NCBI RefSeq assembly: GCF_039851965.1
Contig: NZ_CP156674.1
Coordinates: forward strand, 3,782,001-3,846,000
Direction of reading: 5' to 3'
Source of the DNA: Pseudalkalibacillus hwajinpoensis
GTDB lineage: Bacteria; Bacillota; Bacilli; Bacillales; Guptibacillaceae
Length of the DNA stretch: 64,000 nucleotides
Part shown: positions 1 to 8,395 of the stretch, one piece after another
How positions within the stretch are numbered: the first letter of the stretch is position 1
Layout: the number at the start of each line of letters is the position of its first letter
Notes under the pieces: generated by a model
What the model was told of the DNA's origin: nothing
Databases searched by the model: none
Seen by the model: the letters and a program-made list of their open reading frames with translations, nothing else
Program-made: the position numbers and the translations under genes

Positions 1-1
1 A

Positions 2-1498
2 AACGGTAAAAGAATTGTTACAACCAGAATACCCATGTTTGACGATGAAAGAAAGCGCATTGGAGCACTGGCTGTTTTCAAGGATATGACGGCAATTGAA
101 GAAATGGCTCAAGAAGTGACCAACTTGAAAAGTGTTCAGTCGATGCTTGAAGCGATTATCCAATCTTCAGATGAAGCTATATCTGTTGTAGACGAAGATG
201 GAAAAGGGTTGATGATTAACCCTGCTTATACAAGACTTACGGGACTTGACAAAAATCAGGTGATTGGAAAACCGGCGAGTACGGATATTTCTGAGGGGGA
301 AAGCATGCACATGCGTGTACTTCGAACACGGAAGCCTGTTCGAGGGGTGCAAATGAAAGTAGGTCCCAAAAAGCGCGAAGTTGTTGTGAATGTTTCCCCT
401 GTAATAGTTGATGGGCGATTAAAAGGAAGCGTTGGAGTGATTCACGATATCTCTGAGCTGCACTCACTTAACAATCAACTTCAACGAGCTAGACAAATCA
501 TTCGAACGCTGGAAGCAAAGTATTCATTCGAGGATATTATCGGCGATTCAGAAGAGATGACATTTTCGATTCAACAGGCTAAGTTAGCTGCTTCGACCCC
601 CGCTACAGTCTTACTGCGTGGAGAATCAGGGACAGGGAAAGAATTATTTGCCCACGCGATACATAATGCGAGTGACAGGAAGTACAAAAAGTTCGTTAGA
701 GTGAATTGTGCAGCAATATCTGAGTCGCTATTTGAAAGTGAACTGTTTGGGTATGAAGACGGAGCATTTTCAGGTGCGAGGCAGGGTGGTAAGCGAGGGC
801 TTTTTGAAGAAGCAAATGGCGGAAGCATCTTTTTAGATGAAATAGGCGAAGTATCTCTTGGAACACAGGCGAAATTACTTCGCGTTCTTCAGGAACGCGA
901 AATTGTCCGCGTGGGCGGGGCAAAACCTATTTCGATCAACGTTAGGATTATCGCAGCAACAAACGCGAAGCTTGAAAAAAGAATAATAGATGGTTCATTT
1001 AGGGAAGATTTATACTATCGATTAAATCGTCTTCCCATCCAAATCACTCCTTTAAGGCAGCGAAAAGAAGATATTGCTGCACTTGCGAAGCATTTGCTTG
1101 CGAAAATTAATCAAGATTATGGAAGGAACGTTGAGGGAATTACCCCTGCTGCGGTTGATTACTTCAAACAGTATGATTGGCCAGGAAACGTAAGAGAATT
1201 TGAAAACGTCCTTGGAAGAATCGTTATCCATATGGATCCTGCGGAAACTTTAATTGATCTTCATCATCTCCCTTCTCTTTTGAGTGAAAATAAGGATAAA
1301 GAATTGCTTTCTGTTGAACGTACACCTGAGATGACGCTGTCTCAACTTGTGGATGAATTTGAAAGAAAGACGATCATTCATACACTTGAACTTTACGAAG
1401 GAAATAAAACGGCAACAGCTAGAGCGTTAGGAGTGTCGCTCAGAAATCTTTATTATAAAATGGAGAAGCACGGAATTGAAAAATCCAGCATGCAATAG
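2..1498 (+). CDS. bkdR: BkdR, sigma-54-dependent activator of the bkd operon (5' end outside window)
   Basis: Enhancer-binding activator of branched-chain keto acid degradation. The frame is open to the left edge, so the start and first PAS region are missing; about 499 codons are visible, against roughly 690 residues for B. subtilis BkdR (family knowledge). Seen in order: the end of a PAS domain, a second PAS domain (DEDGKGLMINPAYTRLTGLD), and an AAA+ domain with Walker A GESGTGKE, a GAFSGA loop (the sigma-54 contact, normally GAFTGA) and Walker B GSIFLDEIGE. A C-terminal Fis-type helix-turn-helix (TATARALGVSLRNLYYKM) follows. It lies directly upstream of ptb and the -24/-12 promoter it should activate. 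Confidence 0.93.
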   Translation, partial: NGKRIVTTRIPMFDDERKRIGALAVFKDMTAIEEMAQEVTNLKSVQSMLEAIIQSSDEAISVVDEDGKGLMINPAYTRLTGLDKNQVIGKPASTDISEGESMHMRVLRTRKPVRGVQMKVGPKKREVVVNVSPVIVDGRLKGSVGVIHDISELHSLNNQLQRARQIIRTLEAKYSFEDIIGDSEEMTFSIQQAKLAASTPATVLLRGESGTGKELFAHAIHNASDRKYKKFVRVNCAAISESLFESELFGYEDGAFSGARQGGKRGLFEEANGGSIFLDEIGEVSLGTQAKLLRVLQEREIVRVGGAKPISINVRIIAATNAKLEKRIIDGSFREDLYYRLNRLPIQITPLRQRKEDIAALAKHLLAKINQDYGRNVEGITPAAVDYFKQYDWPGNVREFENVLGRIVIHMDPAETLIDLHHLPSLLSENKDKELLSVERTPEMTLSQLVDEFERKTIIHTLELYEGNKTATARALGVSLRNLYYKMEKHGIEKSSMQ

Positions 1499-1528
1499 TT
1501 TGCATGGTTTGCAGACATTTGCATATTT
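1489..1528 (+). promoter_or_regulatory. Candidate BkdR upstream activating sites
   Basis: A perfect inverted repeat CATGCAA-N4-TTGCATG (1489-1506) spans the bkdR stop codon. TTTGCA recurs at 1499, 1508 and 1518. The cluster sits about 40-75 bp upstream of the sigma-54 promoter, a usual place for enhancer-binding-protein sites. That BkdR binds here is inference. Confidence 0.5.
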
Positions 1529-1565
1529 AAAGTGGACACAACTGCCTTGTAGCGGCGTTTTGAAG

Positions 1566-1583
1566 TTGGCACGGATCTTGCAT
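1566..1583 (+). promoter_or_regulatory. Sigma-54 (-24/-12) promoter of the bkd operon
   Basis: TTGGCAC-N5-TTGCAT matches the -24/-12 consensus. The GG and GC dinucleotides are separated by the canonical 10 bp. It lies 33 bp before ptb and downstream of the sigma-54 activator gene. Confidence 0.93.
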
Positions 1584-1615
1584 ATTAGACTTGTGGCGTA
1601 TTAGGAGGGACATCA

Positions 1616-2512
1616 ATGAATTTAGATCAGCTATTGAATAACGCATCCCATCAATCGAATAAAATTGTTGCACTAGCTGCGGCTGCTGATCCGGAAGTGG
1701 TTGAAGCAGTGAAACTAGCAGTAGAGAAGAACCTTGCTTCCTTCATCCTATATGGAGACCAAAAAGTAATTAATGAAATGCTTACTATGCATCAAATTAC
1801 TCCATCTGAAACTGTTCGGGTTATTCATGCTTCATCTGATCAAGAAGCCTCAAAGGCAGCTGTAACCGCTGTCAGTTGTGGTGAAGCAGATGTACTGATG
1901 AAGGGAATGGTTTCGACTTCCGTTATTTTAAAAGAAGTTTTAAATAAAGATTATGGACTTCGTAAAGGGAAGGTCCTATCTCACGTTGCGGCATTTGATG
2001 TACCAGGGTATGAACGTCTAATCTTTGTAACGGATTCTGGTATGAATATTGAACCTGACCTTTCTCAAAAAATAGAAATTACCAAAAACGCTGTAGGCGT
2101 TGCTTTAACAGTTGGTATAACGATTCCGAAAGTTGCAGCACTAGCTGCAGTTGAGGTAGTAAATCCTGCCATGCAGGCAACGCTTGATGCAGCAGCGCTC
2201 ACTCAGATGAATGCCCGAGGGCAAATTACTGACTGTATCATTGATGGTCCGCTTGCGCTTGATAATGCAATTTCATCGGAAGCGGCAGAACACAAAGGGA
2301 TCAAAAGTCACGTCGCTGGAAATGCAGATATCTTACTTGTCCCTTCGATTGAAGTTGGAAACGCTCTTTACAAATCACTAGTTTATTTTGCAAATGCAAG
2401 AGTCGGGGGCGTTATCGCGGGTGCAAAAGCACCTATCGTTTTAACTTCAAGAGCTGATAGTGCACAAAGCAAGGTATATAGTATCGCGCTAGCTGTAAAT
2501 TCAACAAGATAA
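1616..2512 (+). CDS. ptb: Phosphate butyryltransferase (branched-chain acyl-CoA)
   Basis: Cytoplasmic enzyme that transfers the acyl group of butyryl- or branched-chain acyl-CoA to phosphate; the acyl phosphate is then used by butyrate kinase to make ATP. The 298 residues match the usual length of Ptb, and the phosphotransacetylase fold is recognisable (GEADVLMKGMVST, IIDGPLALDNAIS). A strong AGGAGGG ribosome site precedes the ATG by about 7 bases. First gene of the bkd operon, 33 bp after the sigma-54 promoter. In the pathway it handles isobutyryl-, isovaleryl- and methylbutyryl-CoA made by the keto acid dehydrogenase encoded downstream (family knowledge). Confidence 0.93.
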   Translation: MNLDQLLNNASHQSNKIVALAAAADPEVVEAVKLAVEKNLASFILYGDQKVINEMLTMHQITPSETVRVIHASSDQEASKAAVTAVSCGEADVLMKGMVSTSVILKEVLNKDYGLRKGKVLSHVAAFDVPGYERLIFVTDSGMNIEPDLSQKIEITKNAVGVALTVGITIPKVAALAAVEVVNPAMQATLDAAALTQMNARGQITDCIIDGPLALDNAISSEAAEHKGIKSHVAGNADILLVPSIEVGNALYKSLVYFANARVGGVIAGAKAPIVLTSRADSAQSKVYSIALAVNSTR

Positions 2513-2542
2513 TTTAGAGGAAAATCAGAAAGGGAGATTACA

Positions 2543-3640
2543 ATGGAACTTTTTACTTATATGGAGAAATATGATTATGAACAAGTAGTCGTTTGTCAGG
2601 ATAAAGCTTCAGGACTAAAAGCAATTATCGCTATTCATGATACAACACTTGGGCCTGCTCTTGGCGGAACAAGAATGTGGACATATGCTTCAGAAGAAGC
2701 AGCTTTTGAAGATGCGCTTCGTCTAGCAAAAGGGATGACATATAAAAATGCGGCAGCTGGACTAAACCTTGGTGGTGGTAAAACGGTTATAATTGGGGAT
2801 CCTAGGAAAGATAAAAATGAAGCGATGTTCCGGGCGTTCGGTCGTTTTATCCAGGGCCTAAACGGCCGCTATATAACGGCTGAAGACGTAGGTACAACTG
2901 TTCATGACATGGATACTATTCATGAAGAAACAGAATTTGTAACAGGTATTTCTCCAGCATTCGGTTCATCTGGTAATCCGTCTCCTGTGACTGCCTACGG
3001 CGTTTATGTGGGAATGAAAGCTGCTGCTAATGAAGCATTCGGAACAGATTCATTAGAAGGTAAGACAGTTGCCGTTCAAGGTGTAGGAAACGTCGCCTAT
3101 AACCTATGTAAGCATCTACACGAAGAGGGCGCTTCCCTGGTTGTTACAGATATTAATAAAGAATCTGTTGATCGTGCCGTAGCAGATTTCGGTGCAAAAG
3201 CTGTTGATCCTGATGACATTTACGAGGTAGATTGTGATATTTTCGCACCATGTGCGCTTGGTGCCATTATCAACGATGAAACGATTGGGAAGATCAAGGC
3301 TAAGGTGATTGCAGGAGCTGCTAATAACCAGCTTCGTGAAACAACTCATGGTGATCAGATTCATGAGATGGGCATTGTATATGCGCCTGACTATGTTATC
3401 AATGCAGGTGGCGTAATTAACGTAGCTGATGAGCTTTATGGCTATAACCGCGATCGTGCAATGAAGCGTGTTGAAGGAATCTATGACAACATCGCTAAAG
3501 TTATTGAAATCTCTAAACGGGATGGAATTCCTACTTATGCGGCTGCAGATCGTCTTGCTGAAGAAAGAATTGAACAGATGAAACAATCAAGAAGCCAATT
3601 CTTGATAAACTCTCAGCATATTCTAGGGCATCGCAGATAA
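2543..3640 (+). CDS. bcd: Leucine (branched-chain amino acid) dehydrogenase
   Basis: NAD-dependent oxidative deamination of Leu, Ile and Val to 2-keto acids, the substrates of the keto acid dehydrogenase complex encoded downstream. 365 residues, the standard length. The Glu/Leu/Phe dehydrogenase signature is clear: the glycine-rich GPALGGTRMW, the catalytic-lysine stretch MTYKNAAAGLNLGGGKTVI, and the Rossmann motif VQGVGNVAYNL. The 30-bp gap to ptb and a good GGGAG site indicate co-transcription. Nothing unusual was seen. Confidence 0.95.
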   Translation: MELFTYMEKYDYEQVVVCQDKASGLKAIIAIHDTTLGPALGGTRMWTYASEEAAFEDALRLAKGMTYKNAAAGLNLGGGKTVIIGDPRKDKNEAMFRAFGRFIQGLNGRYITAEDVGTTVHDMDTIHEETEFVTGISPAFGSSGNPSPVTAYGVYVGMKAAANEAFGTDSLEGKTVAVQGVGNVAYNLCKHLHEEGASLVVTDINKESVDRAVADFGAKAVDPDDIYEVDCDIFAPCALGAIINDETIGKIKAKVIAGAANNQLRETTHGDQIHEMGIVYAPDYVINAGGVINVADELYGYNRDRAMKRVEGIYDNIAKVIEISKRDGIPTYAAADRLAEERIEQMKQSRSQFLINSQHILGHRR

Positions 3641-3656
3641 ACGGAGGGTTTAGAAA

Positions 3657-4763
3657 GTGATAGAAAAAGAATTTCGATTGCTAGTTATCAATCCAGGATC
3701 AACATCAACGAAGATAGGGATTTTTGATAATGAACGTGCTGTTTTTGAGAAAACATTGAGGCACGATACGGATGAAATTAATCAATTCAAATCCATTATT
3801 GATCAGTATGAATTTAGGAAGAACACAATCCTTGAAGCGCTTGATGAAGAAGCGATTAATATTTCAAAGCTTAATGCCGTTGTTGGTCGCGGTGGCTTAT
3901 TGAGACCGATCGAGGGTGGCACCTATTCCGTTAACGAGAAAATGCTTGAAGATTTGCGAAACGGTTTCTCTGGTGAACATGCTTCAAATCTAGGCGGTAT
4001 CATCGCATTCGAAATCGCAGAGCAGCTGAATATTCCTTCGTTTATAGTGGATCCGGTTGTGGTGGATGAACTTCAGGATGTGGCACGCCTCTCAGGCGTT
4101 CCACAGATTGAACGAAAAAGTATTTTTCATGCCCTAAATCAGAAAGCAGTTGCAAGGAGAGTGGCAGCCCAGCTTGACAGCAAATATGAGGATTTGAATT
4201 TGATTGTGACCCACATGGGTGGCGGGATAACAGTTGGCGCACATAAGAATGGAAAAGTTATTGACGTGAACAATGGATTGCATGGAGAAGGACCATTTTC
4301 ACCTGAACGTGCAGGTACGGTTCCTGTTGGCGATCTTGTTTCCATGTGCTTTTCTGGTGAGTATTATGCAGAGGAAATCATGAAGAAGCTTGTGGGACAA
4401 GCTGGCTTTGTTGGCTACCTTGGTACCAACGATGCAGTAAAAGTAGAGAAGCGAATAAGTGAAGGCGACGAGAAAGCAAAGCTAGTATTCGATGCGATGG
4501 CCTACCAGGTTGCAAAAGAAATCGGTGCAGCAAGTACGGTTCTTTCAGGAGAAGTTGATGCGATTGTTCTTACAGGCGGTATGGCTTACGGAAAACAGTT
4601 TGTCTCTCAAATTACAGACAAGATTAAATGGATCGCTGATGTGATTGTTCATCCCGGTGAAAACGAGCTCCAAGCTCTTGCTGAAGGCGGATTGCGCGTA
4701 TTAAGAGAAGAAGAAGGTGCCAAAATCTATCCTGTCTCATCGGTTGAATCGATGGTGTTATAA
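3657..4763 (+). CDS. buk: Butyrate / branched-chain fatty acid kinase
   Basis: Acetokinase-family enzyme that makes ATP and a free (branched-chain) fatty acid from the acyl phosphate produced by Ptb. Motifs seen: phosphate-1 LLVINPGSTSTKIGIF, VVGRGGLLRPIEGGTY, THMGGGITVGAHKNGKV, and ADENOSINE-type VLTGGMAYGKQF. 368 residues, close to the family norm. The start is GTG, 10 bases after CGGAGGG. It follows bcd by 16 bp. The following 162-bp gap contains a short hairpin at 4778-4795 (TGAGG/CCTCA) but no T-run, so read-through to lpdV is likely. Confidence 0.94.
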   Translation: MIEKEFRLLVINPGSTSTKIGIFDNERAVFEKTLRHDTDEINQFKSIIDQYEFRKNTILEALDEEAINISKLNAVVGRGGLLRPIEGGTYSVNEKMLEDLRNGFSGEHASNLGGIIAFEIAEQLNIPSFIVDPVVVDELQDVARLSGVPQIERKSIFHALNQKAVARRVAAQLDSKYEDLNLIVTHMGGGITVGAHKNGKVIDVNNGLHGEGPFSPERAGTVPVGDLVSMCFSGEYYAEEIMKKLVGQAGFVGYLGTNDAVKVEKRISEGDEKAKLVFDAMAYQVAKEIGAASTVLSGEVDAIVLTGGMAYGKQFVSQITDKIKWIADVIVHPGENELQALAEGGLRVLREEEGAKIYPVSSVESMVL

Positions 4764-4925
4764 AGAGAGCTTTCATCTGAGGGGCATCCGCCTCAAACGG
4801 TTAATTGAACCAATCAGACGGTTAGCGGCAATGAATCCTCACTCAAGCCTCTAGATTGAATTTCGAATTTGGGTGCGCGGTTCCTGCCCGACGGTTTAGA
4901 TAATACGTTTCAAAGGAGAATTGAA

Positions 4926-6347
4926 ATGGCTGAAGAATATGATCTTGTCATTATGGGCGGAGGAACAGGTGGCTATGTTGCTGCAATTCGCGCCTCGCAG
5001 CTCGGGTTGAAAACGGCAATTGTAGAGAAGCGGGAGCTTGGAGGAACCTGTCTCCACCGCGGATGTATTCCAAGTAAAGCACTGCTTCGCAGTGCTGAAG
5101 TTTTTGCAACTGCAAAAGATGGTGAGAAATTTGGTGTGATGGCGAAAGAAGTAGCACTTGATTTCAAAAAAGTACAGGAACGGAAACAGGGGATCGTTGA
5201 TCAACTTCATAACGGTGTCAAGCATCTTATGAAGCAGGGTAAGATTGATGTATACGAAGGATTTGGAAGAATTCTCGGCCCATCGATTTTCTCCCCAATG
5301 CCCGGTACTGTTTCAGTAGAAATGAACAACGGGGAAGAAAACCCAATGCTAATCCCTAAAAATGTGATTGTTGCGACAGGCTCTAAGCCAAGAACCCTTC
5401 CAGGGCTAGAGGTGGATGGAGAATTTGTGATGACTTCTGATGAAGCGCTTCAAATGGAAATTCTCCCATCATCGATCATCATTGTAGGTGGAGGGGTTAT
5501 CGGAATTGAGTGGGCATCAATGCTTGTTGATTTTGGAGTTGATGTTACCGTGCTTGAATATGCAGATCGCATCGTTCCGACAGAAGATCATGACATTTCT
5601 AAAGAAGCACATAAGTTAATGAAGAAAAAAGGAATCAAGCTTTTCACCGGAGCAAAAGTAATAGGTGAATCCCTTGAGAAAGGTGAAGGTGTCACCGTTC
5701 AAGCAGAGCACGAGGGGGAAACCAAAACCTTTACTGCAGACAAAATACTTGTATCTGTTGGTCGAGAAGCTAATGTGCAAAATATTGGTCTCGAAAACAC
5801 GACAATTGAAGTTGAAAATGGCGTGATTCACACAAACGAATTCTACCAAACGAAAGAATCTCATATCTACGCGATTGGTGATGTAATCGGTGGAATGCAG
5901 CTTGCCCATGTAGCATCACACGAAGGTATTACAGCAGTTGAGCATCTAGCAGATCAAAATCCAGAGCCGATCGACTATACAATGGTATCGAGCTGCATCT
6001 ACAGTAGTCCAGAAATGGCAAGTGTAGGACTAACAGAAGAGGATGCGAAAGCTCAAGGCCATAATGTGAAAGTTGGTAAGTTTCCTTTTAAGGCAATCGG
6101 AAAAGCGCTTGTATTTGGTGAATCTGATGGTTTTGTAAAGCTTGTCGCTGATGCAGATAATGAGGATTTGCTTGGTGTACATATGATAGGACCTCACGTG
6201 ACAGATATGATTTCTGAAGCAGGGCTGGCTAAGGTTCTTGATGCTACTGCATGGGAAGTGGCTCATACCATTCATCCTCATCCGACGCTATCTGAAGCGA
6301 TAGGGGAAGCGGCACTCGCAGTAGAAGGAAAGGCAATTCATTCTTAA
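4926..6347 (+). CDS. lpdV: Dihydrolipoamide dehydrogenase (E3) of the branched-chain keto acid complex
   Basis: FAD flavoprotein that reoxidises dihydrolipoamide on the E2 core with NAD+. The N-terminal FAD site VIMGGGTGGYVAAIRASQLG is followed by the redox-active disulfide GGTCLHRGCIPSKALL, the NAD-binding IIIVGGGVIGIEWAS and the C-terminal HPHPTLSE with the catalytic His-Glu pair. The ATG at 4926 follows AAAGGAGA by 6 bases and begins directly with the FAD motif, giving 473 residues; a start further upstream (4869) would add a non-conserved leader. It sits between buk and the E1 genes, as in B. subtilis. Confidence 0.95.
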   Translation: MAEEYDLVIMGGGTGGYVAAIRASQLGLKTAIVEKRELGGTCLHRGCIPSKALLRSAEVFATAKDGEKFGVMAKEVALDFKKVQERKQGIVDQLHNGVKHLMKQGKIDVYEGFGRILGPSIFSPMPGTVSVEMNNGEENPMLIPKNVIVATGSKPRTLPGLEVDGEFVMTSDEALQMEILPSSIIIVGGGVIGIEWASMLVDFGVDVTVLEYADRIVPTEDHDISKEAHKLMKKKGIKLFTGAKVIGESLEKGEGVTVQAEHEGETKTFTADKILVSVGREANVQNIGLENTTIEVENGVIHTNEFYQTKESHIYAIGDVIGGMQLAHVASHEGITAVEHLADQNPEPIDYTMVSSCIYSSPEMASVGLTEEDAKAQGHNVKVGKFPFKAIGKALVFGESDGFVKLVADADNEDLLGVHMIGPHVTDMISEAGLAKVLDATAWEVAHTIHPHPTLSEAIGEAALAVEGKAIHS

Positions 6348-6375
6348 TACAGGTTCATTTAAGGAGGTAAACACT

Positions 6376-7368
6376 ATGGCTGAAAAACGTCATGAAGCAC
6401 TCGGATTATCCGACGAGCGTGTGCTAGAGATGTTCGAAACAATGTTAATGGCTCGTAAAATTGATGAGCGTATGTGGCTTTTAAACCGTGCCGGTAAAAT
6501 TCCATTCGTTATTTCCTGTCAGGGTCAGGAAGCAGCTCAGGTTGGTTCTGCATTTGCGATGGATCCCGAAAAAGATTTTGTCGCGCCTTACTATCGTGAT
6601 ATGGGCGTTGTATTATCGTTTGGAATGACGGCTCGTGACCTTATGCTTTCAGGGTTTGCAAAAGCGGAAGACCCTAATTCAGCAGGACGTCAAATGCCGG
6701 GTCACTTTGGTCAAAAGAAAAACAATATCATTACGGGATCTTCACCAGTAACGACACAGGTTCCTCATGCGGTCGGATTTGCTCTTGCTGGTCGTATGGA
6801 AGGAAAGGATCTTGTAGCATTCTGTTCGTTTGGAGAAGGTTCTTCTAATCAGGGTGATTTCCATGAAGCCGCAAATTTTGCTGGTGTTCATAAGCTACCT
6901 GTACTTTTTGTTTGTGAAAATAACAAGTATGCGATCTCAGTTCCAGTTTCAAAACAGCTAGCGTGTGAAAAAGTGTCTGATCGTGCTATTGGCTACGGAA
7001 TGCCGGGTGTGACGGTTGATGGAAATGATCCTCTTGCTGTGTATGAAGCAGCTAAGGAAGCAGTTGAGAGAGGCCGTCGTGGCGAAGGTCCAACCCTAAT
7101 CGAGACTGTGTCTTATCGCTTAACTCCTCACTCAAGTGATGACGATGATCGTGCTTATCGCACACGTGAAGAAGTTGAGGAAGCGAAGAAGAAAGATGCT
7201 ATTATTACATTTGCTGCTTATCTTAAAGAAGTAGGCGTTCTTACAGAAGACATTGAAAAAGAAATTCATGACCGTGTTCAAAAAGAAGTCGATGAAGCAA
7301 CAGAATACGCAGAAAATGCGGATTATGCACCTGCTGAAGATGCAATGAAGCATGTATACGGAGAGTAA
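6376..7368 (+). CDS. bkdAA: Branched-chain 2-oxoacid dehydrogenase E1 component, alpha subunit
   Basis: Thiamine-diphosphate-dependent decarboxylase subunit; with BkdAB it decarboxylates keto acids of Leu, Ile and Val and acylates the E2 lipoyl group. 330 residues, the usual length. The ThDP-binding region is visible around residues 150-180 (FGEGSSNQGDFHEAANFA then CENNKYAISVP), and the phosphorylation-loop-like YRLTPHSSDDDDRAYR follows. An AAGGAGGT site precedes the ATG. Thirteen bases separate it from bkdAB, so translation is probably coupled. Confidence 0.95.
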   Translation: MAEKRHEALGLSDERVLEMFETMLMARKIDERMWLLNRAGKIPFVISCQGQEAAQVGSAFAMDPEKDFVAPYYRDMGVVLSFGMTARDLMLSGFAKAEDPNSAGRQMPGHFGQKKNNIITGSSPVTTQVPHAVGFALAGRMEGKDLVAFCSFGEGSSNQGDFHEAANFAGVHKLPVLFVCENNKYAISVPVSKQLACEKVSDRAIGYGMPGVTVDGNDPLAVYEAAKEAVERGRRGEGPTLIETVSYRLTPHSSDDDDRAYRTREEVEEAKKKDAIITFAAYLKEVGVLTEDIEKEIHDRVQKEVDEATEYAENADYAPAEDAMKHVYGE

Positions 7369-7380
7369 GGGGGAACCAAT

Positions 7381-8364
7381 ATGCCAGTTATTTCATATAT
7401 TCAAGCGATAACACAGGCCCTCAGGGAAGAAATGCAGCGTGACGAGAAAGTCTTTGTCCTAGGCGAAGATGTTGGCGTTCGCGGGGGTGTTTTCCGAGCG
7501 ACTGATGGTCTTTATGATGAGTTTGGAGAGCAGCGTGTTATTGACACACCACTTGCTGAATCTGCAATTGCAGGTGTTGGAATTGGCGCTGCTATGTACG
7601 GAATGAGACCTGTAGCTGAGATGCAGTTTGCTGACTTCATTATGCCTGCTGTTAACCAGATTGTTTCAGAAGCAGCTAAGATTCGCTATCGATCAAATAA
7701 TGATTGGAATTGCCCGATTACAATTCGCGCTCCTTATGGTGGCGGTGTTCATGGTGCGCTTTATCATTCACAGTCTGTGGAAGCATTGTTTGCTAATGTC
7801 CCCGGTTTGAAAATTGTAATGCCTTCCACACCTTACGATGCAAAAGGGCTTCTTAAGGCGGCGATTCGAGACAATGATCCCGTACTATTTTTTGAGCATA
7901 AGCGTGCTTATCGCTTGATCAAAGGACAGGTACCGGAAGAGGAATATACACTTCCAATTGGAAAGGCTGATGTGAAACGTGAAGGTGACGACATTACGGT
8001 CATTACCTATGGCCTAAGCGTACATTTTGCCCTTCAGGCTGCAGAAAAACTTGAGAAAGATGGTATTTCTGCTCATATACTTGATCTTCGTACAGTATAT
8101 CCGCTTGATCGAGAGGCCATTGTTGAAGCTGCTAAAAAGACAGGAAAAGTTCTTCTTGTAACAGAGGATAATAAAGAAGGAAGTATTATTAGCGAAGTAT
8201 CAGCTATTATTGCAGAAGAGTGTCTATTTGACCTTGATGCACCAATTCAGCGTCTTGCTGGCCCGGATGTGCCCGCAATGCCGTATTCGCCTCCTATGGA
8301 AAAGTATTTCATGCTTAATCCTGACAAAGTGGAGAAAGCGATGCGTGAACTAGCAGAATTCTAA
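7381..8364 (+). CDS. bkdAB: Branched-chain 2-oxoacid dehydrogenase E1 component, beta subunit
   Basis: Transketolase-like partner of BkdAA. 327 residues with family motifs: LGEDVGVRGGVFRATDGL near the N-terminus, ESAIAGVGIGAAMYGMRPVAEMQFADF, and the PYGGGVHGALYHSQSVEA stretch typical of E1 beta. The C-terminal transketolase domain carries DLRTVYPLD and LAGPDVPAMPYSPPME. The GGGGGA ribosome site overlaps the end of the preceding gene region. Part of the same operon; no anomalies seen. Confidence 0.95.
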   Translation: MPVISYIQAITQALREEMQRDEKVFVLGEDVGVRGGVFRATDGLYDEFGEQRVIDTPLAESAIAGVGIGAAMYGMRPVAEMQFADFIMPAVNQIVSEAAKIRYRSNNDWNCPITIRAPYGGGVHGALYHSQSVEALFANVPGLKIVMPSTPYDAKGLLKAAIRDNDPVLFFEHKRAYRLIKGQVPEEEYTLPIGKADVKREGDDITVITYGLSVHFALQAAEKLEKDGISAHILDLRTVYPLDREAIVEAAKKTGKVLLVTEDNKEGSIISEVSAIIAEECLFDLDAPIQRLAGPDVPAMPYSPPMEKYFMLNPDKVEKAMRELAEF

Positions 8365-8395
8365 AGAACGAATTGCGAGAAAAGGAGGTTTTATT

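Noticed and set aside
3116..3586. 156-codon minus-strand frame inside bcd
   Set aside because: Shadow of a strongly supported gene; Cys/Phe/Ile-rich composition and no ribosome site.
4778..4795. Hairpin between buk and lpdV as a terminator
   Set aside because: Five-bp stem with no T tract, inside an operon whose order is conserved.
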